From NCBI GenBank assembly GCA_021234155.1, contig JAJEKV010000224.1:1-64000 (forward strand): DNA of 64,000 bases. The letters are read 5' to 3'. Below are positions 46,268 through 58,148 of this stretch, in pieces; position 1 is the stretch's first letter, and each line of letters begins with the position of its first letter. The notes beneath the pieces were generated by a model. That model had not been told where the DNA came from. It did not search any database and worked only from the letters and a program-made list of their open reading frames with translations. The translations under genes were made by a program, and so were the position numbers. This DNA comes from Isoetes taiwanensis (lineage: Eukaryota > Streptophyta > Lycopodiopsida > Isoetales > Isoetaceae).

Positions 46268-48290
46268 TTAGAAAGAGTATATAAATAGATTAAATAGATC
46301 AACTAATGAGCAGCATTGCTCTTCTCTCTTTTGTTGCAAACCCATCCTTAAAACACACTTGCAATTTAAGGATTCAAATGGTTCATCATATAATGAGACC
46401 AACATTGTTGTGTCAAGTGTCTCTAGGTTCAAATGAGTTCTTGTAGCACTCTTGATGGTATTTTTGCGAGAAAGACCCCACTCAACAACTTGTTTGCTTC
46501 CAGGAATGAGCAAGCAACATCCCCATAGATTCATTAGGGCTAGAAAATTGTTCCACCAGCTATCACAAGTTCCATTTTCATCTCTACAAATATTTATTCT
46601 TCACAGCACTGTGATTTGTTCCAACAAAGTCCTCTCTCTCACTCAAACATTGTACCCGATCAACCTTTGAAGCGAATTTCAAAAGTAAACTTTCCAACCA
46701 TTTTGTAGTCTGCTTATCTCTATCCAGATCATTCGAAGGATATGTAATGAACACATCACTCACATTTGCAAAATCTCCTGGCAAGTGCTTGCAATACAAC
46801 ATCTATAAAAGATAGCAATGTGAATTGAACGTGCAAGTGAAACACTCTCTTCAGGAAACTCATTCAAGAGCATGCAAATTCTCCTCCTTTCCTAGAATAG
46901 GAATATATCTCATCTCAAATGGTGTTCATGAATAGTGCCATCAGTATTCACAAATGCTATTTTACCAGTATAGCAACAAGTCATGAACATAGGAAAATGT
47001 TTTGTACCTTCACCAAATACTCTATCCCGTGAGAGATACTTCCTAGTAAACTTCTCCTTCACTAAATCCAACCAAAAGCTTATCTTCGTGATATCAAATC
47101 CTTCCCTTCGAAATTCTGAAATGTAAATTATTCAACTCAACAAGGACATCTGCCAAGAAATGTATCATGAATTGTACGTGAAAGACATGAACTATTTATT
47201 AACCTATGAAAAATAAAGAGATTACAAATTAAAGAAATAGATAATAAATTGTACCTCAAAAATAGTGGCCTTCTCATAAAGTTTGTTGGCATTCATCTTC
47301 CATTGATTCAGAATAGCAAGCATAAAGCAAACCAATCTCTCCATTACTAGTCCTCTAGACAACCATCGCATACCATATATTTGTAGAACATTCCAGTGAT
47401 GCTCATCATAAACTTCTAGTAAATTATTGAATCTATCATGCTAGTTTGACGACTTTCCAAACCAGGAGTATATTTTATTAGCCAGCTGGTCACAAAATAA
47501 AAAACAAAAGTCTTGACCTTGTTGTCAATGGATCCTTTACTGTTAATGCTTCTTTAGTCTAGTGGTAACACACTAGATCTAGCAACTATAGGCCTCGAGT
47601 TCGAGACCGCCCAGAATTGCACTCTGAATTGTTGGATGTCAAAACCCACAGACCCAATGTAAAGTAGTTGGGGGGCAGGGCCCAATCAAGCAATGTAGTG
47701 TGGTGTGTGGTCACATGTTCACATGGTGTGTGTGCTGCCTCGTGGCGTGACGTGACGTTAAAATACTATCTATCTTTGGGCTATATAATGGACACCTCTA
47801 ATTTTAGGATTCCTTGCTTAAAATCTAGTTATCAACCATGTGCGACGCCTTAACATATGGCAACCAGCTGCAATATGGCGTGACATCCTGGGCAGCGTTG
47901 CAAATTTTATAGCGGCACTGCAAACTTTTTAGCAGGCCTGCGTACACCCGCAACAGAACTCTAGCAGTTGGAAGGCAAATCACTTCTACCGCACTGGTGG
48001 TCACACCCATCACCCTTGCTGCTGCTATTATATTAGCTCATGTGAACCTTACAATAGTAGATGTGCCTACAATGGCAATATCAACAATTTTATCTTCGTT
48101 CAAATCCATAGATAGCAATAATGCTTGGACAACATCATAAGAAGCTTCAGCAGTAACATTTTCAATTGATAAAAGCCTTACAAACATGCATTTCGGTTCA
48201 CCCTTCTGATTTGCAGGTAAATATTGCACATAAAAAATAAAAAATAAGATGTCTCTCAAGCGTGCGATCTGTAGATTTATCAAGGAGAAT
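46268..48290 (-). mobile_element. hAT-type transposase remnant (DUF4371/dimerisation class)
   Basis: Fragments in order on the minus strand: FVRLLSIENVTAEASYDVVQ and ALLLSMDLNEDKIVDIAI (about 48190-48060); VLQIYGMRWLSRGLVMERLV with LNQWKMNANKLYEK (about 47380-47280); and a C-terminal dimerisation-like region LLIPGSKQVVEWGLSRKN, then THLNLETLDTTMLVSL (about 46500-46390). All are frameshifted or separated. It resembles plant hAT-related transposases of the zinc-finger/DUF4371 group. A SINE (47554-47775) and a LINE tail (48307-48416) sit in or beside it, so it is old. Confidence 0.65.
47554..47775 (+). mobile_element. tRNA-derived SINE, second copy
   Basis: Same layout as the SINE at 19671: ttagtctagtggtaacac, box-B-like cgagttcgagaccgccc, gtgtggtgtgtggtcacatg, and the ending ggcgtgacgtgacgttaaaa followed by tactatctatc. 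It is inserted within the hAT remnant. Confidence 0.85.
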
Positions 48291-48306
48291 AGAAAAGTAG
48301 GAGGAG

Positions 48307-48416
48307 CTCAGGGTTTTTTAATCCAAACAATAATACACCTGCTGCGCTCCTTTATTGGGTCCATAAGTAGATTGATCTCCGTGGACGATAAAAACCATTC
48401 GATTCAATTCAATTTA
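48307..48416 (+). mobile_element. Short LINE 3'-tail copy
   Basis: Contains agggttttttaatccaaac, ttattgggtccataag and ctccgtggacgataaaaa, ending in tcaat-type repeats. It matches the LINE 3' UTR at 16260-16372 and the copy at 22358. Confidence 0.7.
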
Positions 48417-48999
48417 AATGTCCTATCCCATGCATTTTCACATTGCATGTCCTTACGATAACTCAACCACCATATGGTGTCACTAAAAAAAGTCCATATA
48501 ACTAATGTGTAAGTTATCTATGCCCAAATCAAATACAATAAGGAAAAACTTTTCATCTATAGTGGTCCCAATACTATTTATATAAATTGGAATTCTGAGC
48601 GGCTTTGCATTATTTCTCTTTGATTGGAATCTTCTGATCTATTAGCAGTCCCACGATCTTAATTGTTGGATTGCAGGTAAACGAAATGGAAACTGCAATC
48701 ACACGCGTTAGGGATCTTACAAAGCTGCACCATGTAATAGCCATAGCTATTTCTGAAACTGCTGTAATTTCGTTTGCCATTCTTTATTTTAGGCACATGC
48801 TAGTTAAGATGGATAGTAGTGGCATCCTAGTCTGATGACTGACTTCACCCATCAGTAACTAGCATAATCTCCATGCAGATAGCAGCCTTAAGCACAACCC
48901 TCGAATTTTTCATATTCACATGTAGTAGCATTCATTAATGTTCCCAAATATTACAAACTTATGTAAATGCCAACATGCCTGTTGAAAAGTACTGTACTG

Positions 49000-50592
49000 T
49001 CAACTTGATTGACTAGTACTGTCATGGATCCATTTAAGATATGCAGGATTTCCACCTGTGATGGGTAGGGAAATGACTTCTGGCAGCCTGTTAAGGAAAA
49101 CCATCCACGATAGAATTGGTCAATCAGAACAGTTATCATGCTTAGATACTTCCTAACAAGCACATCTTCTTCCATTCACTACCTTTACCACTTTACCAGG
49201 CCCTTAAAAAATGACCTTAACTGATTTATATTTACAGAAAAGAAATGGAGATTACTCATATGGATGATTCTGCTTCACATAAGCTGTAAGAGCATCTAGT
49301 AATGATGTCCTCGTCTTAATAATCAGCAAAAGCTCGGAGTCTGTTTCAACCTGGATATCAAAACAAATCACTTATGGTGATAAACAGAGAGAGGCATCAT
49401 AAGCAACAAAGTAATCATGCCATACAATGGCAAGCAAGACACAAGAATTTCATAAAAGCTGGAGTGAGTGTCAAAAAACAAAGGAATTTACCTGTCTTCC
49501 AAAATTCTAAGAAACTACTTGGAAACCTCTCTGCATCTAGATTCGTTATGTTGGAAGTGATCAAATTTGTGTGTGCAAGATGATGTTAAAACTACAAATA
49601 GGCACACTTCTGTATTAACCAAAGACAACGATTGGGTAAAGATATGCATATACCTTGTCCTGCCACCAGTAAGTGGACTCGACCCCTGCATATAATGCAT
49701 ACGTGCAATTTAGCTAGGTTAACAATTCATGACTCCTGGGAACTAAGACAATTCCAATCTAGACACAAACAGTAACTTGCAGGGGAGTCAAATTTTCCTG
49801 ACCAAACTCAACAATTGTAATCGTCTGCTCATGCTTTAGTACGTAGTTAAAAAGATGTGAAGAAAAATAATGCATAAAATCATACTTTTGTTCTCCACAG
49901 CCCTTTGGGCCTCAGAAGTCAAAATTAAATATTTCATCCTAAGGGATGAACCAGAGATAGTGAAGCAATATAACCTTGTATCTGATTAACACAGGCAGCA
50001 AGCTTGTTTGTGATAATTCCGTTAGCCAATTTTGATCCTGCAGATTTTAGCCAGCAAACTACATTAGAAGTGATCAAAGCTAATTTAAATGCAACTTTAG
50101 AAATACAACCCCCAATATATGTCCAAAAGGGACAAGGCATGCACACATTCAAGTCATTTATTCTTGTGTCTGCAATTTTGTTGAGATGAGTAGCACCTTG
50201 TGATGAGATCCTACGAGCTCACTCAGTTTTGCATATTTCACGCAATTTGCAAACTGCTTCATGGATCATGTTCCATTTATGTAATATCACACCAAGGTAG
50301 ACCCATATGCAATCCTCCCCTTTTATACACCCAAGTGAACATGGCTGCCGGGTTTAGAGATTTATTATTTACCTGTTTCTTTATTTGGAACCGTCACATA
50401 GACAACTATGGATTCCGACCTCTCTGTCATTGCTTTTGCGCCTGTAGTTATTCCCTTTGTAGAATGAAAGAGTAAGCCTGGCGAATAGCTGAGAAAGTTC
50501 ACAACAATTAGCAGGCCAGCTAGTCCAGCAACCAAAACTTCAATATGCCGAAAATTAAACTGCCACATGCAAGGAACTACAGCATGAAACAT
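49000..50592 (-). CDS. CUTA: CutA1 divalent-ion tolerance protein homologue
   Basis: A small trimeric protein of the CutA1 family, which in plants is organellar and binds copper in vitro; its true role is unsettled. Exons on the minus strand: 50592-50373, 50037-49975, 49685-49654, 49350-49256, 49087-49000. All are GT-AG and in phase, giving 165 residues. Residues about 18-36 form a hydrophobic segment (VLVAGLAGLLIVVNFL), as in plant CutA1 transit or anchor regions. The CutA1 core follows: SIVVYVTVPNKETGSKLANG, NKLAACVNQIQGVESTYWWQ, VETDSELLLIIKTRTSLLDA, NHPYELPEVISLPITGGNPA, YLKWIHDSTSQSS, with the conserved Cys in LAACVN and the paired Trp in YWWQ. The start ATG at 50590-50592 has an in-frame stop two codons upstream, but an extra 5' exon cannot be excluded. 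It appears intact. Confidence 0.92.
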
Positions 50593-53500
50593 TAGGAATT
50601 AGTATCAACAACAGAATGATTTGATGGAGGAACTTGAAAGAATGCAAATGTACAGAAATAAACAAAGTATAAACTGCGAAGAAGATTACATCCTGAACTT
50701 AATACTGAATAAGAGACTTTTGAGTGATGGCTAGGATTTCAATGCCCACAATACAAAATGCAACCTATCAATTTTCCAAAAATAACACCTCATCGAGAAA
50801 GTTTGGAAGAAATTACAGAGGGAGAAGGCTCTATGGTTTAGAAACGAGATTTATATCAGCCTTCGTTCCAATCTTTATTTTCTTCTTGAAGAACTACCTC
50901 TAGTCTCATTCTCTCAGCTCACCATCACTGGTAAGTCAGAGATTATCCGTGCTTGAGTGGGAAATAGAATCCTGTTGGGACTGCATCTCAGCTGCTTTTC
51001 CAGCCAGCCAAGGTTTCCTATGTTGCGTTACTTCCTGGATATATATCCCCATGCATTTCTGATCCTCAAGTTTTCTTATTTGAACTAGAGATGTGGCCTC
51101 CCTGAGGAGAAAATGTAACCTGCCTTGCAACTTTAGGCAGTATCCTGCAACTTTGGCTTAGGAAATATATCAGGATATGCCATGTGCACAATTATGAATG
51201 CTAACATCGAGGATGTATACTGACATAACCAATAACAGACCAGAGTTGAAATAAATAATCCACGAATGAAGTAGCATCTATTTGTATGTGCCCATAAAGA
51301 TCGAGTCATGTTTGTCCAAGTCACACCAGCAAATGCTACCTTTTCAAAATATCCACTGGACCTGTCCTCAATGTGTTATCATAGTTCCATGTCACTATAG
51401 TTTGGCCCCCAATTCCAGTTTTTTTGGGAAGGTTGGCACAAATAACCACCCATTACATATCCAGTTTGTTTAGATTCTTTCTGGTGTCAGCAACTTGTTA
51501 CATGCATTTCTTCTATTGTCAATAAGTAGTGGAGTTCAACTCTTACAATTACAATTACTCTCATCCAGGTCTTTGGACATCTTTTGAGCATCCATTCTAT
51601 CCAAACTTGTCTTCAACTTAATAATCAGTCTCCGTAGTTGTCTCTGATTACAAAATCTGGATATTGCAGGAGAGATAGGTCCCCTAATTGCAGTGTTGTG
51701 ATCTATTTCCCTTTAGCTCTTCTCTTTCTAATGGTGCCGATGTCTCTTGCTGGTTTAATATAAGCCCACCCATTTTGACAATAACTTTGAACTCTATCAG
51801 GCAATATTCAGTGGCCCATGAAGACCTCATAGAAGGCTCACCTTCAACTACATCAAGGTGATTGTTGAGATGAAGGTGATTATTGCAAGAGTAAGGACAT
51901 GCAAGAATAGTAGCAGAATGTGCATCATTCAATGCCCAACATTTATATCATGCGCCCAAAACATTCTTAACCTTTTTTTCACCACATTGATAGCAAATTG
52001 AGGTCCCGTTGGCACAAGGTACAAGACAATTTTCTGCGCATTTCAAGGATGCAGGAGTATTTTAAGTAGTCTCGTTTCAATTCAGAAGAGGGAAATTGCC
52101 ACTCAAACATAGCAAGATAATTTGGAAATGTCTACCATGAGTATGCAAATGCTTAGTTCTAAGTTTTCTGCTCTTTTTTTAAGCTACAAGGCCACAGTCA
52201 GACATCAGAGAACAATCAAGGGGTCTGAATGAGATGAAAATCGGGATGGAAACCAAGTCCTCAAATTTCAAGAAAGCTTGTATATCTCTAGTGACAGGAA
52301 TTTTAAATTTTCTCAATGAACGACAACTCTGTACTACTGTTCTGATAATTACCTAAGGCAATGATTCCGCTTCAAAAAAAACGTTTCGATCAAATGGCTG
52401 CTCCCGAAGGAAATCTGGGCAGCAATGGCAACCCATTAGACTTAATTCGTGCACATTGAGTAATGATACAACAATCACAGCGTAATAGAGATGTGGAGAA
52501 CTATAGTCATTATGCCATGCCAGACATCAGAACCTTTTCGTTGTCTTAAAAGAAAGCTAAGGATCATGGTCCTTTGTGGAAAAAGGAAGCTCATAAATAA
52601 AATGGAAAACGTATTCTTACCGAGATGAGAACCGAGCGACGTGGGAGAGCACGAGAGATGCAGAGTATGCCCATCTCTATATTATTTTATATGGGAAAAG
52701 GAATCATATAAACCTTGTGGAGTGGAATTGGTTTTCTTGAGAAGGTTCATGCTGCCAAATACATTTTTTGAAGGAAATTCATGGTTCTCTAGCCTAGTTC
52801 ACCCTACTCAACTTTGGCAACTTTGGTAGCTATAACAAGGTTGTGCTTCTCTGTTCCTTTTTCTATTTTCCTTATACGGGTGCCCGGCATTTGCGGGCAT
52901 AGTTTCTGAGCTTTGTTGTAGGCAATGATGAAGTTGTAGACATAGTTAAATACATATAGCCAAAATCTTAATGCTAGATGTATTGTATTGATCTAAACAG
53001 GTTGTATAAGAGTTAAAGAACCCTTTGCAATAAGAAAATAAAATTACCCTATTGGTTATTGGGTTTGAGTGCTATTGTAGGCGACCATGAAGTAGCATAT
53101 GTAGATTAGCTTGCTAAATTGAAGGGCAAGTGAAAAATGGGAGAACTCAAGTGAGCTTAAATAGTTTTATTATAGGAAAGCATATATAATTAAGTTGGTA
53201 AATTTAAACGGGGGCAAGACAAAAATGGGAGATTGGAAGAGAAATCATTATATATATAATGTTTAGCCAGAGTTTTGCGATTGGAGTTGCTAAAGTTTCG
53301 TCTTGGAAGTAAGTCTGTAGGGAGTTCAGGATTGTCAATATTCAACTTAATTTTTTTTTATTTTTATTTTTTTTGCCAATCTAAAACTGAAAGTTGGCAA
53401 TCTCTTACGATGTGAATAAGTACAACACACTAATTCTAGTGCCACAGATAGAAAACTATCTATTGTCCAATTGCAGCTACCTGGTATCATAGTTTGATTT

Positions 53501-53744
53501 TCTTTGCTGAAGTGCACATTACGTTTAGATTAATAGGATTTAAGGGTCGCAATGCGTCCAATCATTGCATTGTTCTATCCCCATAACGATTCCATATCAT
53601 ATACCAGTGTCAAATTATGAGATTGAGCATATCCACCATAAAGACAAACCTCGAAAACTGTGGGGGGATCCAAAACATCCCCATTTTTTTGATGCAAACC
53701 TGTTTGATACATTCAAAGACATACCCTTGGAAAGTCTGGGCATA
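50593..53744. other. CutA1 upstream region, no gene recognised
   Basis: About 3 kb without a recognisable domain on either strand and without clear element ends. The promoter and any 5' untranslated exon of the CutA1 gene should lie in the first part. A few 60-90-codon open frames look like chance. Confidence 0.5.
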
Positions 53745-54129
53745 TTGACACAAACCATTGCATCCAACGCATTTAAATTAAAATCCCCCTGAAACCCCCT
53801 TTGGTTTGGGTGCATATTCACGAGGGGGTTACTCAGCACCAGGAAGGCTGTCGGATGGGCATATTTGCCCTTTATTCCTTGATCTGGACCGTACATAGCG
53901 ATCCTCGTTTGTGGGGTATGCATGTACAAATTTTTAGATACTGTATATTGAGGTTTGTAAAATACTATAAGGTTTGAGAGAATGTACTTAATAGTGTTAA
54001 TTTTGTACATGTATTATAAATTTTTAGGGGCTCCATTTGCCCTCGTAACTTAGTGTGAATATGCACCCAAACCAAAGGGGTTTTGGGGGATTTTAATTTA
54101 AATGCGTTGGATGCAATGGTTTGTGTCAA
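53745..54129. mobile_element. MITE with long inverted repeats
   Basis: A 385-bp hairpin-forming element. The left arm (53745 to about 53825, ttgacacaaaccattgcatc and onward) is repeated inverted at about 54048-54129 with few mismatches, and similarity fades toward gagggg/ccctcg in the centre. Both ends abut TA (53743-53744 and 54130-54131), which may be a TA target duplication of Tc1/mariner type. The TIR sequence does not match the usual Stowaway ends, so family assignment is open. Confidence 0.75.
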
Positions 54130-54131
54130 TA

Positions 54132-55999
54132 ATATTAATAGTTGTGTGTTAATTATTATATTGAAAAAAAAATTGGGCCCTTCGGGCGCTAACTAAAGCA
54201 AACATAGATAAACTTTATGTGTATTGGTTACTATCGATAATATGCACTTGAGAAATTATTTCCTTCTAGCTTGTTAGCACGTTCGAGGAGATCCATATTA
54301 ATTTAATATACTAGTGGAGTCTCCAAACTAAACATATTTGTAAACTATGCACTTGAACAATAATATTAAACTTGAGAATACACCATTTCATTGTGTCTAA
54401 TAAAGCAACTGTCTGTACAATAACCTCTCCAACTTGTTTCCTCATGAGAAACTTTTGTAGCTTGTTCCAAAGCAATAAATGTGCCAATGTTTTATCTGAT
54501 TGTCAACACAGCAGTTCTCAGCTTTCACATTCTAATAGAGTTAAAAAATTAAAAGCCACGCAAATATTGGTTGAATTCCTGCCAAACAATGTGTGAACAA
54601 CAATGAAATAAAAGAAATGAATAACAATATTAAGAGATCTCAAAAATGGTGAAACACACAAATCTTACCTTCAGCATGACAATAGCATCGATCTAGGTGT
54701 CTGCCATAGGTCCACCATAGGTGCCTGAATGATCTACAATTTCATACCACCATCGTAGCGGTGCAGCGGAAGAATCGAACTTAAGGTTTTACCAAAGCAC
54801 TTGCAAAGTAATTGTGTGCAATAGCTTGCCATATGAAAACAGCCCGCTTTGCCGCCACTGTACTTCAACCACCTAAATTTCTTCAAATATGTTTCAGAGC
54901 TTGCTCTTGTGTTGCACAACCTACAAAAGCTTCCACTTCCTAACCTGGTTTGTTGCCGACTGCCATTTGCCGAAGAGGATTTGCCGCTTGAAGAGCTTGA
55001 ATCGGCCTTGTGCATTTGATTAGGAGAAGCATGGTGTGCATTTGATCGAGAAAGCATAGCCCGTACTCAAAGACCGATGATGATAGCAGAAGAGCAAAGT
55101 CAAGTCCCAGTTACTTAAACAAACAAACTTTTCTGCGCTCCCAAGCTCAAGAATTGAAGACAAACGTTTGCAATAACAAAGGTGGATTAGGCACCATTGC
55201 ACCAAGTCCAATGAAGCCTACTTTAGAATGGGCCATGTTGATTCACCTATGCAGGTCAAGGAATCTCATTCACACAATAAATTCACCTTTGGGCACTTTA
55301 AATTCACACAATAAGATGCGTTTACCCAATATGCATGCTTCACAAGTCTCAATTTGCTTTGGAATAAGCGAACAGAAACCAAATAGCTAACCTTTCCTTT
55401 CAATTCCGGTGAGGAAATCCATCGCTCCAAAAACTACTCTGTGTCTTTGGCAAGGATAAAATCAGCTAATTCCAGGATAAAACCAGGCTAATTCAGGTTG
55501 AAAATATGGGAAAATCCATCGCTCCCCATCGTAAAAAAAGGGCTGAGCTTTTTCTTTGCAATAGTAGTGTTTGATCCGGCGTGGCCATAGACCTGGCCCA
55601 TCGATCTGGGGGCTCAAATTAAAAACAAGAGACAAAGATTCCTAGGCCTTTCTTTGTACTGTGCTACTCACAGAATGTTGGCCGGAATACAGATTCGGCA
55701 ATTGTTGATTCTATTTTTGACTGTCATTAACCTGATAAAAAAGTTAGATGGGCCAGCTTAATAATGCATTAAGCACAATCTGTCAAATATAAATCCCTGC
55801 AAGAACAAAATCAAACAATGGGGACACAATCTTGAATTTTGCAGACATGCATATCTTATATTGTAGACATGTATTTTTACAACATCTTTATGTGTGATGA
55901 CATGATTCTTACTGATGACCACTTTATGATATTCATAATTGCTGATTGCTCTCACATCGAGGATGAATTGTAAGCCCAATTTTTCTGATCTCTCAAATT
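54132..55999. other. No confident gene
   Basis: A 107-codon minus-strand frame (55057-54734) with a Ser-rich start and GSGSFCRLCNTRASSETYLK has a CxxC pair but no recognised family. A neighbouring frame overlaps it in another phase. Nothing else is interpretable. Confidence 0.4.
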
Positions 56000-56600
56000 A
56001 CGCGGCTACTACAGAAATTTTCAATAATGAGCACTTATGGCCCCTTTCTCTTACTATTGACCAAGACTTGGATAAACTTAAGCCTTTCCTGCTCAATGGC
56101 TATCGGGCCACATTCTAGACAATTCCTTTTACGTTATGAGAGATTGCTTATTGAAAACCAATTCCTTCACTTGGAGATATGTTTTATCATCGTAAGGCCC
56201 TAGATGATGCTCATAGTGAGGCCCTTATCCTTTTTTCTCGGACCTGACCCCCCTTTTGTTTTTGCCTTTCCCCGAGTGGAATGAAATCGTTTGGAAAATC
56301 GATCCGGTGGCTCTGGATCACGGTGATCATAGATGAAGGCGAGATTGAAGTGGACCACGATCTTTCTCAAGATGCATGAATTTGGTTGGGTCTACACAAT
56401 TTTGAATCAGTGTACCCGGGGGGACTCTCTGTTTCCCTCTTGTATAGTTCAGAGGCTTTCTTTTGTCATGCAAGCTCCTGCTTGTAAAAGCTGATGAAAG
56501 GTCGATGACCTTTAACTGTTTTTTCTTGTCTTTTATGTAATTTCCTATGATTAATATAAATAGTCCTTTTCTCCCAAAAAAAAAATAAAAATAAAAAATA
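56000..56600 (+). mobile_element. LINE 3' remnant with A-rich tail (plus strand)
   Basis: The 3' UTR-like stretch with gttcagaggctttcttttgt and ttaatataaatagtcctttt runs into an A-rich tail (about 56575-56600), the typical end of an L1-like retroposed copy. Upstream open-frame pieces (LTIDQDLDKLKPFLLNGY) are too decayed to assign a domain. Confidence 0.5.
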
Positions 56601-57131
56601 TAAGTAAGTAGAAAAGCACCACTCGATGTGCTAACAACTATAAAAGTCACATTAAATTCCCATGATGCGAAGTACTGCATTATCGAGTATTTTTGCCCAA
56701 GAATTTTTGTTTTGCTATTTGACACTATTACATGATGTAAAATCTTCCCTGTAGGTATGACAATGGGAACTTCAATATTCGCCTCTTGATTTTTATCTGC
56801 ACTAGATCGAAAAGGGTATCCTGAGAAATATAGATAACTCAAGACACTTTTCAGTATTTCTGCAAATCTATTTTGACATCTTGAAGCGTCTTGAGCATTT
56901 TATTACCAGTTACATGTTTTATAAATTTATCTAATTTTGTCTTTTCTGGATCATGAATATAGTAAATAGGATTGATGTCAGGAGTCTGTAATCTGCAAAT
57001 GTCTCCACATGCATAGACATTTGTCTTCATGTTAAAGATGTGGGATTTTCCTAACTGCAGATTCTTTCCTCCAAACAAAGTAGAGTACCATCGTTGAATG
57101 CATCCTTTTAATTAATTCTAGTGCATCCATG

Positions 57132-57290
57132 GGAAAAGGAAGGAAGGAAGGAAGGAAGTTTATTTTAACGTCCATGCATTCCAAGAAGCAAGGGGAAGTG
57201 AGACTAAGAGAAGCAAATTTTGTGTGGGTCTTCTAATAATTAGAATCAACATGAAATAAGAATAGAGACAATAACATTGAGAGCTTCAAA
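57132..57290 (-). mobile_element. Minus-strand SINE/LINE tail with (CTTC)n
   Basis: Read on the minus strand the block ends gcatggacgttaaaataaac followed by five CTTC-type repeats (57136-57160). This matches the ACGTTAAAA-plus-microsatellite ending of the SINEs and the LINE elsewhere in the window. The 5' limit is unclear. Confidence 0.5.
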
Positions 57291-57430
57291 TGGGTGAGAT
57301 TTCAAGAAACAATTTTATGCAGATTATGTTACACAATGCCCAAGTTGAAAGATTTAGGAGGAGGGCTTCAAATGGGTGAGATTTCAAAAAACAATTTTAT
57401 GCAGATCATGTTACACAATGCAGATCATTT
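57283..57430. repeat. 82-bp tandem duplication
   Basis: gcttcaaatgggtgagattt and the following 60 bases occur from 57283 and again from 57365. Confidence 0.85.
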
Positions 57431-58148
57431 GATACTATGGTACATTATATTTGCTTTGTGCCTTGTGTCTTTGCATTTTTATGATTACTTTGGATCTCCT
57501 CTTCGATTTGGCCCTGACCTTAGCTGTGTTCTTGATATGATCTCAATCTTGCCTTTTTCCACTTTGACTTGGCCCTTTGCTTGTTTTCATGTATATCCAT
57601 TCATATCCTTCTACCAAAGTTTGATCTCAGTTAGTTTTCACTTCGATTTCTGCTCCTTTGCCCCTAACCTCAACCTTGATTTCTATCGTTTTGTTCGCTT
57701 GTCTATTTCCACATAAGGCTCTTAACCATTCGATTGATTTGACCTGATTCACGAGAAGCATAAATCTGCCATAGCCATCTATGTTTTTCGTCTCCACTTT
57801 GTCTACAATTAACACATCAACTCTCTCTTCTCTAGTAGCTAACACTTTCCAGGGATAGCTTTACTACTCATATGTCACTTCACGTCGTCACTGTGTTTTT
57901 GGTCCATTTATCATGTCCATTACTTCTTTTGCTTTATATGTATCTTTTCGCTTTATTAATAATATGTCATTTTACCTAGCCATTATGTTTTCATTTGTCC
58001 TTTTCTACCATATGGCTAACCCCCTTGCACTCCACCCCAACCTTGGCACTTTTGACCTCCATCTCCTCCTTTTCATTGGCCATAACCTCACTTTTGACTC
58101 CTTAACCTCATTTTTGTTTGATTTACGTTGTGATCGAATTAACTTTCA

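Noticed and set aside
53565-53792. 75-codon open frame overlapping the MITE left arm
   Set aside because: It runs through the inverted repeat of the MITE, so it is a shadow of repeat sequence.
54734-55057. Ser-rich 107-codon frame with one CxxC pair
   Set aside because: A single CxxC is not enough to call a zinc finger, and no splice or homology support was seen.
56327-56842. 171-codon minus-strand open frame
   Set aside because: It runs antisense through a plus-strand LINE 3' UTR and its A-tail; no domain in the translation.
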